A stretch of 30,330 nt of DNA. It comes from Candidatus Omnitrophota bacterium. GTDB lineage: Bacteria > Omnitrophota > Gorgyraeia > Aquiviventales > Aquiviventaceae. Shown here piece after piece: positions 16,661-24,889 of the stretch (positions are counted from its first letter, which is position 1; each line of letters starts with the position of its first letter). Below the pieces are notes generated by a model. That model had not been told where the DNA came from. It worked only from the letters and a program-made list of their open reading frames with translations, and searched no databases. The translations under genes and the position numbers were made by a program. The stretch is from the NCBI GenBank assembly GCA_016180605.1, contig JACPAW010000141.1:1-30330 (forward strand), given 5' to 3'.

Positions 16661-18085
16661 TTAGGCCGCTGCTAAATCTCGGCGAGGATGAATATGAGAA
16701 TGCCGAATCGCCGCGCGCAGCTCTCCGACGAGAAATAGCGAACCGGTCACCACCACGACGTCATTCGAGGAGGCCACATTGAGAAGATAAGTATACGCAT
16801 CCTTCGAGTCGGACATGACGTGGACATCATGGCAGTAAGGGTACCAGCGCATGGCAAGTTCTGTCGGGTCCATGGCCCGCGGATGAGCACTCTTGGTGCA
16901 GGTTACGCTTACGGCTAGGTGTCCTAGCATTTTTGCAACCTGCTCGATCGCTTTATCTGCGGACATGCCCACTAGAAACTGCAGTGTTTTTCCAGGACAG
17001 AGTTCCATGAGGGTTTCCTGCAGCGCTAAAGCAGCGTGAGGATTATGGGCTCCGTCCATCAGGATCAGCGGTGCTTGCTGGACGACCTCCAGCCTTCCTG
17101 GCCAATCCACATTCGCTAATCCTTTTTCGATAATCCGGTGCGGGATTCCATCGGAAGAAAGCGATTCGATTGCGGCAATGGCAGCAGCCGCATTGAAAGC
17201 CTGATGCCTGCCGACTAAAGGAAGACGAAGCGACTCATAAATGCCGCGCAAACCTGTGACACAGAACTGCAAGCCTTCCCAGTCGTGCGCATGCACGGAA
17301 ACCGTCACATCGCATCCAACCCGCAGCAAGACGGCACCCCGCTCCTGGCAAGCGTTTTTCAATACCCCTTCCACTTCCTCATGCTGCGGAGCGGAAATCA
17401 CCATCTGTCGCGGCTTGATGATCCCTGCTTTTTCTGCAGCAATGGCAGCGATGTCTTCTCCCAACACATCCGTGTGATCCAAATCGATCGGGCCAATGAC
17501 CGCAATGGAGGCTTCGGCCACATTGGTGGCATCCAAACGACCGCCCAAGCCCACCTCGAGGATAGCAATATTCACTTCCCGCTGGGCAAAATAAAGAAAC
17601 GCAGCAGCCGTGAGGAGTTCGAAATAGGTCGGGGTATCTTCTTCCCCTTTTTGACGCATGGGCTCTGCCACCGATTTGACTTGATCGATGACGCAGGCAA
17701 AGGCCTCCGGGGAAATCCAATCCTCGCCGTGTGAAAACCCATCACTCGAAGCTGCAGACTCTATTGCCTGCGCGTCTTGGAAAGCAACCACAGGATGAGC
17801 GAGGGTCATGCGGATGCGTTCCCGCAAATGCTCCAAGTGTGGGGAGGTATACAAGCCAACGGACAAACCGCTTTCCCGCAGCATGGAATACAACAGCGCA
17901 CACAGAGAACCCTTGCCGTTGGTCCCTGTAACCAGGATGGAACGAAACCGACGCTGCGGCTGCCCCAGAGCGCGGCAGAGTCGCTGCATCCGCTCCAGCT
18001 TCACTTGCCGCATGGCAGAGACAAGATGACGCTGTTCGTAGTTGACGAATGAATCCAAATACGCAACAGCCTCCTCATACGTCAT
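16661..18085 (-). CDS. folC: bifunctional folylpolyglutamate/dihydrofolate synthase
   Basis: 474 residues from the ATG at 18085, which has GGGAGGG eight bases upstream and follows the stop of the preceding gene; an in-frame extension to 18175 is not needed. The Mur-ligase-type P-loop TGTNGKGS (53-60), the LEVGLGGRLDATN segment, GPIDLDHTDVLG and MDGAHNPHAA identify FolC. It adds glutamate to dihydropteroate and/or tetrahydrofolate in the cytoplasm. It is the last gene of the pabB-pabC-purH-unknown-folC unit, so folate synthesis and a folate-consuming purine step are co-expressed. Confidence 0.93.
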   Translation of the reverse strand: MTYEEAVAYLDSFVNYEQRHLVSAMRQVKLERMQRLCRALGQPQRRFRSILVTGTNGKGSLCALLYSMLRESGLSVGLYTSPHLEHLRERIRMTLAHPVVAFQDAQAIESAASSDGFSHGEDWISPEAFACVIDQVKSVAEPMRQKGEEDTPTYFELLTAAAFLYFAQREVNIAILEVGLGGRLDATNVAEASIAVIGPIDLDHTDVLGEDIAAIAAEKAGIIKPRQMVISAPQHEEVEGVLKNACQERGAVLLRVGCDVTVSVHAHDWEGLQFCVTGLRGIYESLRLPLVGRHQAFNAAAAIAAIESLSSDGIPHRIIEKGLANVDWPGRLEVVQQAPLILMDGAHNPHAALALQETLMELCPGKTLQFLVGMSADKAIEQVAKMLGHLAVSVTCTKSAHPRAMDPTELAMRWYPYCHDVHVMSDSKDAYTYLLNVASSNDVVVVTGSLFLVGELRAAIRHSHIHPRRDLAAA

Positions 18086-18110
18086 GGCATTCGCCCTCCC
18101 ATAAAAGCGT

Positions 18111-18653
18111 TCAACTACCCTGCTGCTGCCGCTTTCGCCAGGCTTCCAGCAAGCGGCGCACATCCCCATCGGCACTGCGGCCCACGAGTGCCCCGACCAT
18201 CAGCAAAAGCGAAAATTGCCAGGCTTCTTCAGGACCGACGACCAGGCCGGATTGTATGTCCTCCGCCCTAGCCATTTTTTGGTCGAAATGCTCAATGGCT
18301 TTCTGCAAGGAATTCTCATAAACATCGAGAGAGGAAAGCGCATGCCGGTATTTGAGCGAAGGAAATTGCACTCCCCGGATCAAAAGAAACGTGGTAATCG
18401 TTTCTTCGCTCATTTTCAGCTCGTCATCAAAGGCAAACCCTTCGAACTGAGGCGAAAAACCCGGCAGCATAATGGCGGGCCGTTCGATTAAAACGTGTCC
18501 TTTGCGAACTACCGTGTCTCCGGCATTCAGCGAAGACTCCGCCAGAAAAACGTATGGCACGGCCGTTGCTTCGAAACTGGATAAATCCGGAAGCCGCAAC
18601 CTCAATAGTTGCGTTTCCTTGCGCGCTTTATCCCAGAGGTTTTCGATATCCAT
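18111..18653 (-). CDS. conserved-looking protein of unknown function in the folate/purine operon
   Basis: 180 residues from the ATG at 18653, which has GAGG upstream and starts just after the purH stop. The longer frame to 18695 would overlap purH. It has no signal peptide or transmembrane segment and looks cytoplasmic. Notable segments are AVPYVFLAESSLNAGDTVVR, IMLPGFSPQFEGFAFDDE and a helical C-terminus. I recognise no family or catalytic motif. Its tight position between purH and folC, 25 bases from folC, points to a role in folate or one-carbon metabolism, which is inference only. Confidence 0.75.
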   Translation of the reverse strand: MDIENLWDKARKETQLLRLRLPDLSSFEATAVPYVFLAESSLNAGDTVVRKGHVLIERPAIMLPGFSPQFEGFAFDDELKMSEETITTFLLIRGVQFPSLKYRHALSSLDVYENSLQKAIEHFDQKMARAEDIQSGLVVGPEEAWQFSLLLMVGALVGRSADGDVRRLLEAWRKRQQQGS

Positions 18654-18661
18654 GGCTGCCT

Positions 18662-20209
18662 CTAATGACGAAAATGACGAATCTCGGTAATCCACATCGC
18701 TAAGCCCGCCTTATTTGCAGCAGCGATGACTTCGGCATCCCGGATGGACCCTCCAGGCTGGATCAGAGCCGCAACCCCTGCCTTGGCCAAAAGTTCAACG
18801 CTATCGGCAAAAGGGAAAAAGCCATCGGATGCCGCCACGGCCCCGGATGCGCGCTGCCCTGCTTTATCCAGCGCCAGGCGCACGGATCCGACCCGGCTGG
18901 GTTGCCCCTGGCCGATACCGACCGTGGCCCCTTCTTTGACCAAAACAATCCCGTTGGATTTTACATGCTTGGCAGCCAGCCAGGCAAACGTCAAATCCGA
19001 GCGCTCTTGCGGTGTCGGAACTCTCTGTGTTGCCACGCGCAGGGTGCGCTCTACCCAGCTTACGCGATCCGGCTCTTGGGCCACCCAGCTTCCAAAAAGC
19101 TGACGCCATTCCCATTGCGAAGAAGCAATCAATGGCCAGTCGATCGTCACCACGCGCATATTCGGTTTTTTGGCAAGAACCGCAAGAGCCGCAGGTTCGA
19201 TAACCGGCGCCATCACGACTTCCAAGAAAGTCGCTGTCAATCGAGCCGCCAGCGCTGCATTCACCGGACGATTCAATCCGACAATCCCACCGAATGCCGA
19301 CTCCGCATCGCAGGCAAAGGCGCGCTCATAGGTTTCTTCCACAGTCGCTGCAGTAGCCATGCCACACTGGGAATGGTGCTTAACGATCGCACAGCAAGGA
19401 TTGGAAAATTCCGCAAGACAGCGCAGCGCCGCATCGATATCCAAAATATTATTATAGGACAATTCCTTTCCTTGGATCTGGTGCAGCGTCCCCATACCCA
19501 GGGGAGCTTCTGCCTGGTTCACATACCAGGCACCGCGCTGATGCGGGTTCTCGCCGTAGCGCAAATCCTGCCGCTTGATAAGGGACAAGGAGCATTCTGC
19601 AGGAAGCCCTTTCTCCGAATCAGAACCGGTGCCCTTAAGATAGGTGCTGATTCGATGATCGTAGGCGCTGGTTAGCGAAAACGCGGCGACGGCAAGGGGA
19701 CGGGACTGCTCCTCATCTAACGTACCCTTGCCCGATTGCAGGGCTTCCAGAACGCCCCCATATTGCTGAGGGTCACTGACAACTACTACATGCGCGTGGT
19801 TTTTCGCAGCCGCGCGCAGCAAGGCAACGCCACCAATATCAATTTGTTCCAGCGCCTTAGAAACGGATGCCTCCTTGCGACTTACCGTCTGTTCAAAGGG
19901 ATAAAGATTCACGACCACCAAGTCAATGGTGCCGCTGGAACCGATAGAGCGCATGTGGGCCGGATCATCCCGGCGGGCCAGAATTCCGGCGTGAATCTTC
20001 GGGTGCAGTGTTTTCACGCGCCCATCCAGCAGCTGGGGGGAGGCGGTGAATTCTTCGACCGTCACCACGTGCAATCCATTTTCCTTAAGCAATTTTGCCG
20101 TGCCATCGGAAGCAAGCAGCTCCACTCCCAATAATGCTAAGCCCTTGGCAAACGCCACAAGGCCGCTTTTGTCGTAGCAGCTTAACAGTGCCCGCTTGAT
20201 CGCAATCAT
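18662..20209 (-). CDS. purH: bifunctional AICAR formyltransferase/IMP cyclohydrolase
   Basis: 515 residues, the normal PurH length. The N-terminal MGS-like cyclohydrolase domain (1-150) shows ALLSCYDKSGL, LASDGT and DGRVKTLHPKIHAGIL. The C-terminal AICAR transformylase shows RYGENPHQ, VKHHSQCGMATA and SAFGGIVG, including the Lys-His pair of the active site. It performs the last two steps of IMP synthesis using 10-formyl-tetrahydrofolate. The ATG overlaps the TGA of pabC (ATGA), so translation is coupled. Confidence 0.97.
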   Translation of the reverse strand: MIAIKRALLSCYDKSGLVAFAKGLALLGVELLASDGTAKLLKENGLHVVTVEEFTASPQLLDGRVKTLHPKIHAGILARRDDPAHMRSIGSSGTIDLVVVNLYPFEQTVSRKEASVSKALEQIDIGGVALLRAAAKNHAHVVVVSDPQQYGGVLEALQSGKGTLDEEQSRPLAVAAFSLTSAYDHRISTYLKGTGSDSEKGLPAECSLSLIKRQDLRYGENPHQRGAWYVNQAEAPLGMGTLHQIQGKELSYNNILDIDAALRCLAEFSNPCCAIVKHHSQCGMATAATVEETYERAFACDAESAFGGIVGLNRPVNAALAARLTATFLEVVMAPVIEPAALAVLAKKPNMRVVTIDWPLIASSQWEWRQLFGSWVAQEPDRVSWVERTLRVATQRVPTPQERSDLTFAWLAAKHVKSNGIVLVKEGATVGIGQGQPSRVGSVRLALDKAGQRASGAVAASDGFFPFADSVELLAKAGVAALIQPGGSIRDAEVIAAANKAGLAMWITEIRHFRH

Positions 20210-21036
20210 CGCTTAGCCCAGGACCGGCGCGAGATGCCCAGCTCTTGCTGGACCTGTTTCCGGAATTCCCTCAGCAGCTTCTTTGAAATCGGTCCAGGAT
20301 GCCCATTTCCGATTCGACGTCCGTCAATGGTCGTCACCGGAAGCACTTCTTTTAAAGTGCTCAGCAAGAAGGCTTCATCGGCATTGTAGAGTTCGTGGCG
20401 TGTCAGGGGCGACTCCAGATAAGGAATTTTCAGTCGTTCCGCAAGCTCCCGAACCACATCGCGCGTAATCCCCGCAAGCAGCCCCAGCGCACAAGCTGGG
20501 GTGATGATGGTCCCCTTCTTTACGATAGCGAAATTGCTGGCAGTGCTTTCGGTCACGGAGCCGATCGTGTCCAAAAAAAGCGCTTCATCGACCCTGCGTA
20601 ATTGCGCATCCATAACGGCTAAGACGCTGCCCAACCGGGCCGAATATTTGGCTTGAGGGTCGATGGACCCAACGCTGAATTTGCGGGCTGGTACTACGGA
20701 AATTCGCACCCCTTGCGCATAGGCTAAAGCCGTCGGGCGGATGGCAGGACAAACCACGATATGCGGGTAAGCCGGCTCGCTTAGTTGCGGGATCAGAGCG
20801 ATCCGAACTACGGCTTCCCGCAAACCGGAGCGTTTTAAGGCATCCCGGATTTTCCGGCTTAAAAGCCTTCGCGGCAGCACCCGGGTGCCCAAGTATTGGG
20901 CGGATCCATAAAGCCGATCCAGATGGTCTTGAAGGCGAAACAGCCCTCCCCCGTAGGCGCGCATGGTTTCAAAGCAGCCGTTGGCAAAGCGTTCCGTAGG
21001 AACGGGACTAAGACGCGGCTCGACGATGGAAGGCAT
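20206..21036 (-). CDS. pabC: class IV aminotransferase-fold protein, probable 4-amino-4-deoxychorismate lyase
   Basis: 276 residues with the class IV PLP-enzyme pattern: GCFETMRAYGG near the start, the likely Schiff-base lysine in AKYSARLG, GSVTESTASNFAIVKKG and LLAGITRDVV. Adjacency to a PabB/TrpE-type gene (29-bp overlap) and the downstream folC favour PabC, which releases pyruvate from aminodeoxychorismate to give p-aminobenzoate. Sequence alone does not exclude a D-amino acid or branched-chain aminotransferase. No clear binding site precedes the ATG, consistent with coupling to the upstream gene. Confidence 0.82.
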   Translation of the reverse strand: MPSIVEPRLSPVPTERFANGCFETMRAYGGGLFRLQDHLDRLYGSAQYLGTRVLPRRLLSRKIRDALKRSGLREAVVRIALIPQLSEPAYPHIVVCPAIRPTALAYAQGVRISVVPARKFSVGSIDPQAKYSARLGSVLAVMDAQLRRVDEALFLDTIGSVTESTASNFAIVKKGTIITPACALGLLAGITRDVVRELAERLKIPYLESPLTRHELYNADEAFLLSTLKEVLPVTTIDGRRIGNGHPGPISKKLLREFRKQVQQELGISRRSWAKR

Positions 21037-22609
21037 CGGATGATTGGGATTTGGCTTGAAGGGCTTCGATCAAGGCACCGGCTTTAGCCAACGTCTCGGC
21101 ATACTCTTTCTCCGGGTCCGAGTCCGCCACAATTCCAGCCCCGGTGTAAAAACTTAACGAGTTGCCTTGGATGACCATGGTTCGGATGGCGATGTTTAAA
21201 TCCAATGTGCCATCAAACCCCAAGAAACCAAGCGAGCCGGTATACAACCCGCGCTCGATTGGCTCTAATTCATGAATGATCTGCATGCTGCGGACTTTGG
21301 GGCAACCGGTGATGGTGCCTGCGGGAAAAACAGCCCGTAGGACATCCACCGCATCCATTTCTTTGCGTAGGATTCCGGAGACATCGCTGACAATGTGGAT
21401 CACGTGGGAGTAGTCCTCGAGGGTCATAAACTCAGCGACATCCACCGTCCCATAGGCGCACACTCGCCCGAGGTCGTTTCGGGCAAGGTCCACCAACATC
21501 AAATGTTCCGCACGTTCCTTTTCACTGATGAGCAAGTCGAGGCTGTTGACGAGATCTTGCTGCGCTGTCTTACCACGAGGCCGAGTACCGGCAATGGGCC
21601 GGGTATGAATCCGCGATCCTTGCACGCGCACCAAGCGCTCTGGAGAGCAGCTCACCACCGCCATATCTTGCCATTTCATGTAACACGCAAAAGGCGAGGG
21701 ATTGATTTGTCTTAAGCGCTGGTAAAGCACGGATGGCTCCCCTTGCCAAGGAACGATGAAGCGCTGTGCTAAATTGGCCTGGAAGATCTCTCCGGCTCGG
21801 ATGTATTCCAGCGCATTCAAAACCATTTCTTCAAATTCCATTTGGGTTATGGTCGCGGTCATCGCCTCGGGGGGCATGACCTGCGACCCCGCCATTGCGC
21901 CACGGCCTCCGGCCGTGGGCGGCATGGTGGTGCTGATACCCGCGGGTGGGCGGGATGTCGCCCCCATCGGGGCGTTGTTCGAGGTGCCACGGGCTCTGCC
22001 CGTGGGGCTCCACCATGGAGAAGATTGAAGAAGAGGCGCCTGTTCTCTCAAGCACGCTTGCGCATCACGAAGCCGTTCCAAGGCCAGATGAGCAGCCAGC
22101 GGTTCTGGCTGATGCGGATCGACGACACTGCAAAGCCAGCTGCGCTTCTCAAAATGATCGACCAGGATGACCAAGCGCATTCCCAGCCATAACATCTCAG
22201 GCAGAGCCAGCCCCGATGGCTTTGGGTTCGGCAAGCACTCGATCCAGCGACCGAGCTCATAGCTTAGAAAACCCATTAATCCCAACGACCGGCCAAGCGG
22301 ATCCTCCCGGTGGGGAATTTGGTATCGACGCAGCACCTGCCGCAACGCTTCAAGGGGTTGCGCCCTCCAGCTTTCACTGGCACTGCTGGTCGTTAAGGTG
22401 ATTTCATCGCCTTGAGTTTTCAGCGTCAGCCACGGATCGCAGCCCAGCATAGACCATCGGCCCGTCAAGGGATGGTTTCGCGCGCTATCCAGCCAAATCA
22501 ACCCTCCATCGCAAGCAAATCGGTGGATAAACGCTTCCAGATCGGGACAGCCATCGACGGCGCTGATATAACTCGTAAGGGGTCCGCAGAGAACCGGTTG
22601 GGCTGACAT
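21008..22609 (-). CDS. pabB: chorismate-binding synthase component I (PabB, TrpE-like active site)
   Basis: 533 residues from the ATG at 22609; a TTG-initiated extension to 22678 is less likely. The N-terminal Anth_synt_I_N region (LLVDHF-type core, MGFLSYELGRW) is followed by an unusual Gly/Pro/Ala-rich linker encoded by a palindrome array. The complete chorismate-binding domain comes next (EIFQANLAQRF, SPERLV, PIAGTRPRG, DLARNDLGRV, FPAGTITGCPK, YTGSLGF, TGAGIV). PabB makes aminodeoxychorismate with a glutaminase partner, which is not in the window. PIAGT carries Ala where E. coli PabB has the catalytic Lys274, as in anthranilate synthases; the PabB call rests on pabC and folC next door. 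Confidence 0.85.
   Translation of the reverse strand: MSAQPVLCGPLTSYISAVDGCPDLEAFIHRFACDGGLIWLDSARNHPLTGRWSMLGCDPWLTLKTQGDEITLTTSSASESWRAQPLEALRQVLRRYQIPHREDPLGRSLGLMGFLSYELGRWIECLPNPKPSGLALPEMLWLGMRLVILVDHFEKRSWLCSVVDPHQPEPLAAHLALERLRDAQACLREQAPLLQSSPWWSPTGRARGTSNNAPMGATSRPPAGISTTMPPTAGGRGAMAGSQVMPPEAMTATITQMEFEEMVLNALEYIRAGEIFQANLAQRFIVPWQGEPSVLYQRLRQINPSPFACYMKWQDMAVVSCSPERLVRVQGSRIHTRPIAGTRPRGKTAQQDLVNSLDLLISEKERAEHLMLVDLARNDLGRVCAYGTVDVAEFMTLEDYSHVIHIVSDVSGILRKEMDAVDVLRAVFPAGTITGCPKVRSMQIIHELEPIERGLYTGSLGFLGFDGTLDLNIAIRTMVIQGNSLSFYTGAGIVADSDPEKEYAETLAKAGALIEALQAKSQSSDAFHRRAAS
21899..22020. repeat. array of GC-rich palindromes inserted in frame in pabB
   Basis: Consecutive foldbacks: CCACGGCC/GGCCGTGG (21900-21918, 3-base loop), the perfect ACCCGCGGGT (21938-21947), CGCCCC/GGGGCG (21959-21974, 4-base loop), CCACGGGC/GCCCGTGG (21987-22005, 3-base loop) and CTCC/GGAG (22008-22020). 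The first and fourth are near copies of each other. The array encodes a Gly/Pro/Ala/Met-rich linker between the two PabB domains and keeps the frame open, like a protein-coding interspersed palindromic element. Confidence 0.8.
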
Positions 22610-22618
22610 GGCTGGGTT

Positions 22619-22624
22619 ATTGTA
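22619..22624 (-). promoter_or_regulatory. possible -10 box for the folate/purine operon
   Basis: Minus-strand TACAAT ends ten bases before the ATG at 22609, so transcription would begin about three bases before the start codon, giving an almost leaderless mRNA. No good -35 is present and no binding site precedes the ATG. The rest of 22625-22714 shows nothing recognisable. Confidence 0.3.
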
Positions 22625-22714
22625 GCATATCGGTGAGCGATGTCGTTTAGAGGCGTGAGGCATATCCGATTTAATCAAGTTCCCATCGTGATGACGGTGT
22701 GAGGGCCGGGCGTC

Positions 22715-23275
22715 TTACGGTAGAGTAAACGCGTTCTCATGCACTTCCTCGAAGCGCTGCAAGCGCCACGTGTAACTCTTGGGCGTGAAGGTCGAGTCTC
22801 CGTACCCCGCACGAATCGCTTCCCACTCGTCTTGGGAAAGAGCCAGGGGCCCCTTCGTTGGCGCTTGGCGGTAACCTTGCATCACCCGTGGAGAGACCGT
22901 ATCAGGGGGCAGCAATTTGGGAACCGGTTCGAAAAGTCTCACGACGGCAAAACGGAGTGACCCGTTTTGTGATCGGCTGCCTTCCAACACCCCGATGCAG
23001 AAGTCGTGCTGCCCCTCAAAGCGGATGAGCGCACGCGTGGGAGCAATGAGTTGGACGGCTTCCAAATTAAACTTCGGCAGAATGCCGAAGGGATAGATTG
23101 AAGGATAGGTGGTGAGCAGCGCGTCCTGGAGGGGGCCGGTCATAATTTCCGTCCACTGAGCGAGGATATCCTCAGCGGTCAGCGGTGCGGATGGCTGTTC
23201 AACGCTTCCAACGCTGCTCACGTTGGCAACCAATACCGCCACTCCGACAAGCCACAGTCGGCGTCGGTGCTTCAT
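22715..23275 (-). CDS. exported protein of unknown function
   Basis: 186 residues with an N-terminal signal peptide (RRRLWLVGVAVLVANVSSVG, cleavage near SVEQ). The mature part has no recognisable motif; it is rich in Pro, Leu and aromatic residues (TTYPSIYPFGILPKFNLEAV, LIRFEGQHDFCIGVLEG). It starts 15 bases after the stop of the transposase remnant on the same strand, so the IS insertion has probably replaced its native promoter. The next gene on this strand is pabB, 105 bases after its stop. No function is proposed. Confidence 0.65.
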   Translation of the reverse strand: MKHRRRLWLVGVAVLVANVSSVGSVEQPSAPLTAEDILAQWTEIMTGPLQDALLTTYPSIYPFGILPKFNLEAVQLIAPTRALIRFEGQHDFCIGVLEGSRSQNGSLRFAVVRLFEPVPKLLPPDTVSPRVMQGYRQAPTKGPLALSQDEWEAIRAGYGDSTFTPKSYTWRLQRFEEVHENAFTLP

Positions 23276-23290
23276 CGGGCGCTCACCCCC

Positions 23291-24256
23291 TCATGGTGGT
23301 GGCGTAGACGCAGCCAGCGGTACGCGTGACATCCGTTGGCGTGCAACCAAGCTCCGGTAGGGAATGGGGTCAAGAGCCACCGCTTGTTGCACCAGGCGAT
23401 AGAAGAGCTTCCCACGGTAACGGGACAGCCGCCGATTGAACCGGAACGTGAACTCATTGAGGTAGTCATCAAGATGCTCATGCGAGACTCGACCCTGGTG
23501 GATGCCCAAGAGCCAGCGTTTGAGCAGGGCCGCGACCCGATGGACCCGGGGCAGCAGGGTCGAAGCGGTGCGGCCACTGCCGCTGACTTTCCGAGGCCAA
23601 TGGCGGTAGCCATGCTCGACCAAGCCGGGGTAGGCCGTCCAGCCATCTGTGATGACCACCGCTCCAGGAGCGATCACCGCTCAGACGAAACCGACCAGAC
23701 TCTCCGCAGACGCGTCAGGGATTCGGCGCAGATGGATGCGGCCGATGCCACCACCTTGGACTTCAGCCGCTGCCGCGACCAACGCTTTGGTCCGTCCCAG
23801 GTGGCGCTTGCCGCCACCTGGCTCGACACCTCCGAGGTAGATTTCATCCACCTCCACCTCCTCGGTCAATGGTTCCCGGCCTGGGCGAGTCATGGCCCAC
23901 CGCAACTTGTGCAGAATCGCCCACGCCGTCTCGTAGCGACTCAACCCCAGCGTCCGTTGGAGGCCCAAGGCGCTCACACCGCTCTTCTGGTTCGTCACCC
24001 ACCAGATCGCTTGGAACCACACGCGCAGGGGCAGCTGACTGCGATGGAACACCGTCCCCGCCGTCACCGATACCTCATGGCTACAGGCACAGCACTGCCA
24101 GAGGTGCCGACTGGTACGCCAGGCTCGGCTATGGCCACAGCGGGAACAGCGAAAGCCCTGCGGCCACCGCAACTGGGCCAAATACGCCCGGCAGGCGTCC
24201 TCGGTGCGGAAGCGGTCTTCGAACTCCAGCATGGTGCGAGGATACGCTTCGTCCAC
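23291..24256 (-). pseudogene. IS1595-family (ISXO2-like) transposase interrupted by an in-frame TGA
   Basis: Two segments in the same frame, 191 and 128 residues, are separated only by TGA (23681-23683) and one alanine codon. Together they make about 321 residues, the normal length. The first has a zinc ribbon (C37xxC40...C55xxC58) and the first catalytic Asp in EVDEIYLGG (137). The second begins AVIAPGAVVITDGWTAYPG with the second Asp, and supplies the Asn region YLNEFTFRFNRR. A CGA-to-TGA change in an Arg codon is the simplest cause. TGA is a normal stop in neighbouring genes, so recoding is unlikely. Clear terminal inverted repeats were not found. The start is GTG at 24256, with an ATG at 24232. 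Confidence 0.9.
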
Positions 24257-24300
24257 GGCAGCAGTCTACGACCGAGGATAGCTTGAGTCAATCGGATATG
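23291..24300. mobile_element. degenerate IS1595-type insertion sequence
   Basis: Extent is based on the transposase pseudogene plus about 45 bases upstream (CTTGAGTCAATCGGAT, 24282-24297), which resemble IS1595 ends as I remember them. A matching inverted copy at the left end near 23270 is only weakly suggested, so the element may be truncated or its limits wrong. No target duplication was identified. Confidence 0.5.
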
Positions 24301-24302
24301 CC

Positions 24303-24881
24303 TCAGAGGCGTATCAGGTACAGCTTAAGCCTGAGCAACCGAATGTGCTCGCGCAGAGAGCGGATTTCGATGTCGATTTGCCGGGCGTCTTGCATCATTT
24401 CATCCAACTGGGTTTGGTTAAGCCTGGCCTCATCGGAGCCTTGAGAAGCCTGGATGGCTTTGCGCAACTGCGCGATGGATCGCCCGAAGCTCGAGCGCTG
24501 CAAACGCTTCACGCGCAATTCCCCAGAAGCCATGGCAAGGGCTGCATTGAGCTGCTGGCGCTGGGGTTCCAGTTGTTTTTTCGCCTCCGCGATCCTCGCT
24601 TTCACGCTAGCCGCAGCCGCCTCCAAGTCTTTGCGCATTTGAGCAATCGCATGCTCAACGGTTTCCCGTTTCAATGTCAGCTCTTTTTCATAGGTCGCAA
24701 TGCGGCTGAGCAGCTCCTGGTGGCGTTCCAATACCCGGGCGAATTTGGGATCTTGATGAGTGACTTCATTGAGGAGTTGTTCACGGCTGACAGGCGGACT
24801 GCATCCTGCAGTCAAGAAGAGGAGAAAAAGAAAGCTTTGCAGAAGAGCGTGATGACGCTTAAGCTCAAGGCGTCCGTGCAT
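24303..24881 (-). CDS. coiled-coil lipoprotein of unknown function
   Basis: 192 residues. A hydrophobic signal (LLQSFLFLLFLTAGC) ends in a canonical lipobox with Cys27. The mature protein is almost entirely charged heptad-like helix from about residue 35 to the end (many Lys, Glu, Gln, Arg and Leu), predicting a long coiled coil anchored to a membrane by lipid. No enzymatic motif is visible. A structural envelope or peptidoglycan-associated role is possible but unproven. Its ATG is eight bases from the end of the foldback element at 24890-25183, so its promoter and binding site would have to lie within the element or come by read-through from kamA. Confidence 0.75.
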   Translation of the reverse strand: MHGRLELKRHHALLQSFLFLLFLTAGCSPPVSREQLLNEVTHQDPKFARVLERHQELLSRIATYEKELTLKRETVEHAIAQMRKDLEAAAASVKARIAEAKKQLEPQRQQLNAALAMASGELRVKRLQRSSFGRSIAQLRKAIQASQGSDEARLNQTQLDEMMQDARQIDIEIRSLREHIRLLRLKLYLIRL

Positions 24882-24889
24882 GAGAAGTT

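Noticed and set aside
23260..23290. Left terminal inverted repeat of the IS1595-type element
   Set aside because: Only short scattered matches to the right end (around GCGCTCA versus GACTCA); not enough to define a terminus.
23681..23683. TGA recoding (selenocysteine, Gly or Trp) inside the transposase
   Set aside because: TGA ends neighbouring intact genes such as the receiver-GspE and pabC genes, and ISXO2-type transposases are not selenoproteins.
23336..24286. 316-codon plus-strand open frame across the transposase
   Set aside because: Antisense shadow of a high-GC transposase gene; the minus strand carries the zinc ribbon and catalytic motifs.
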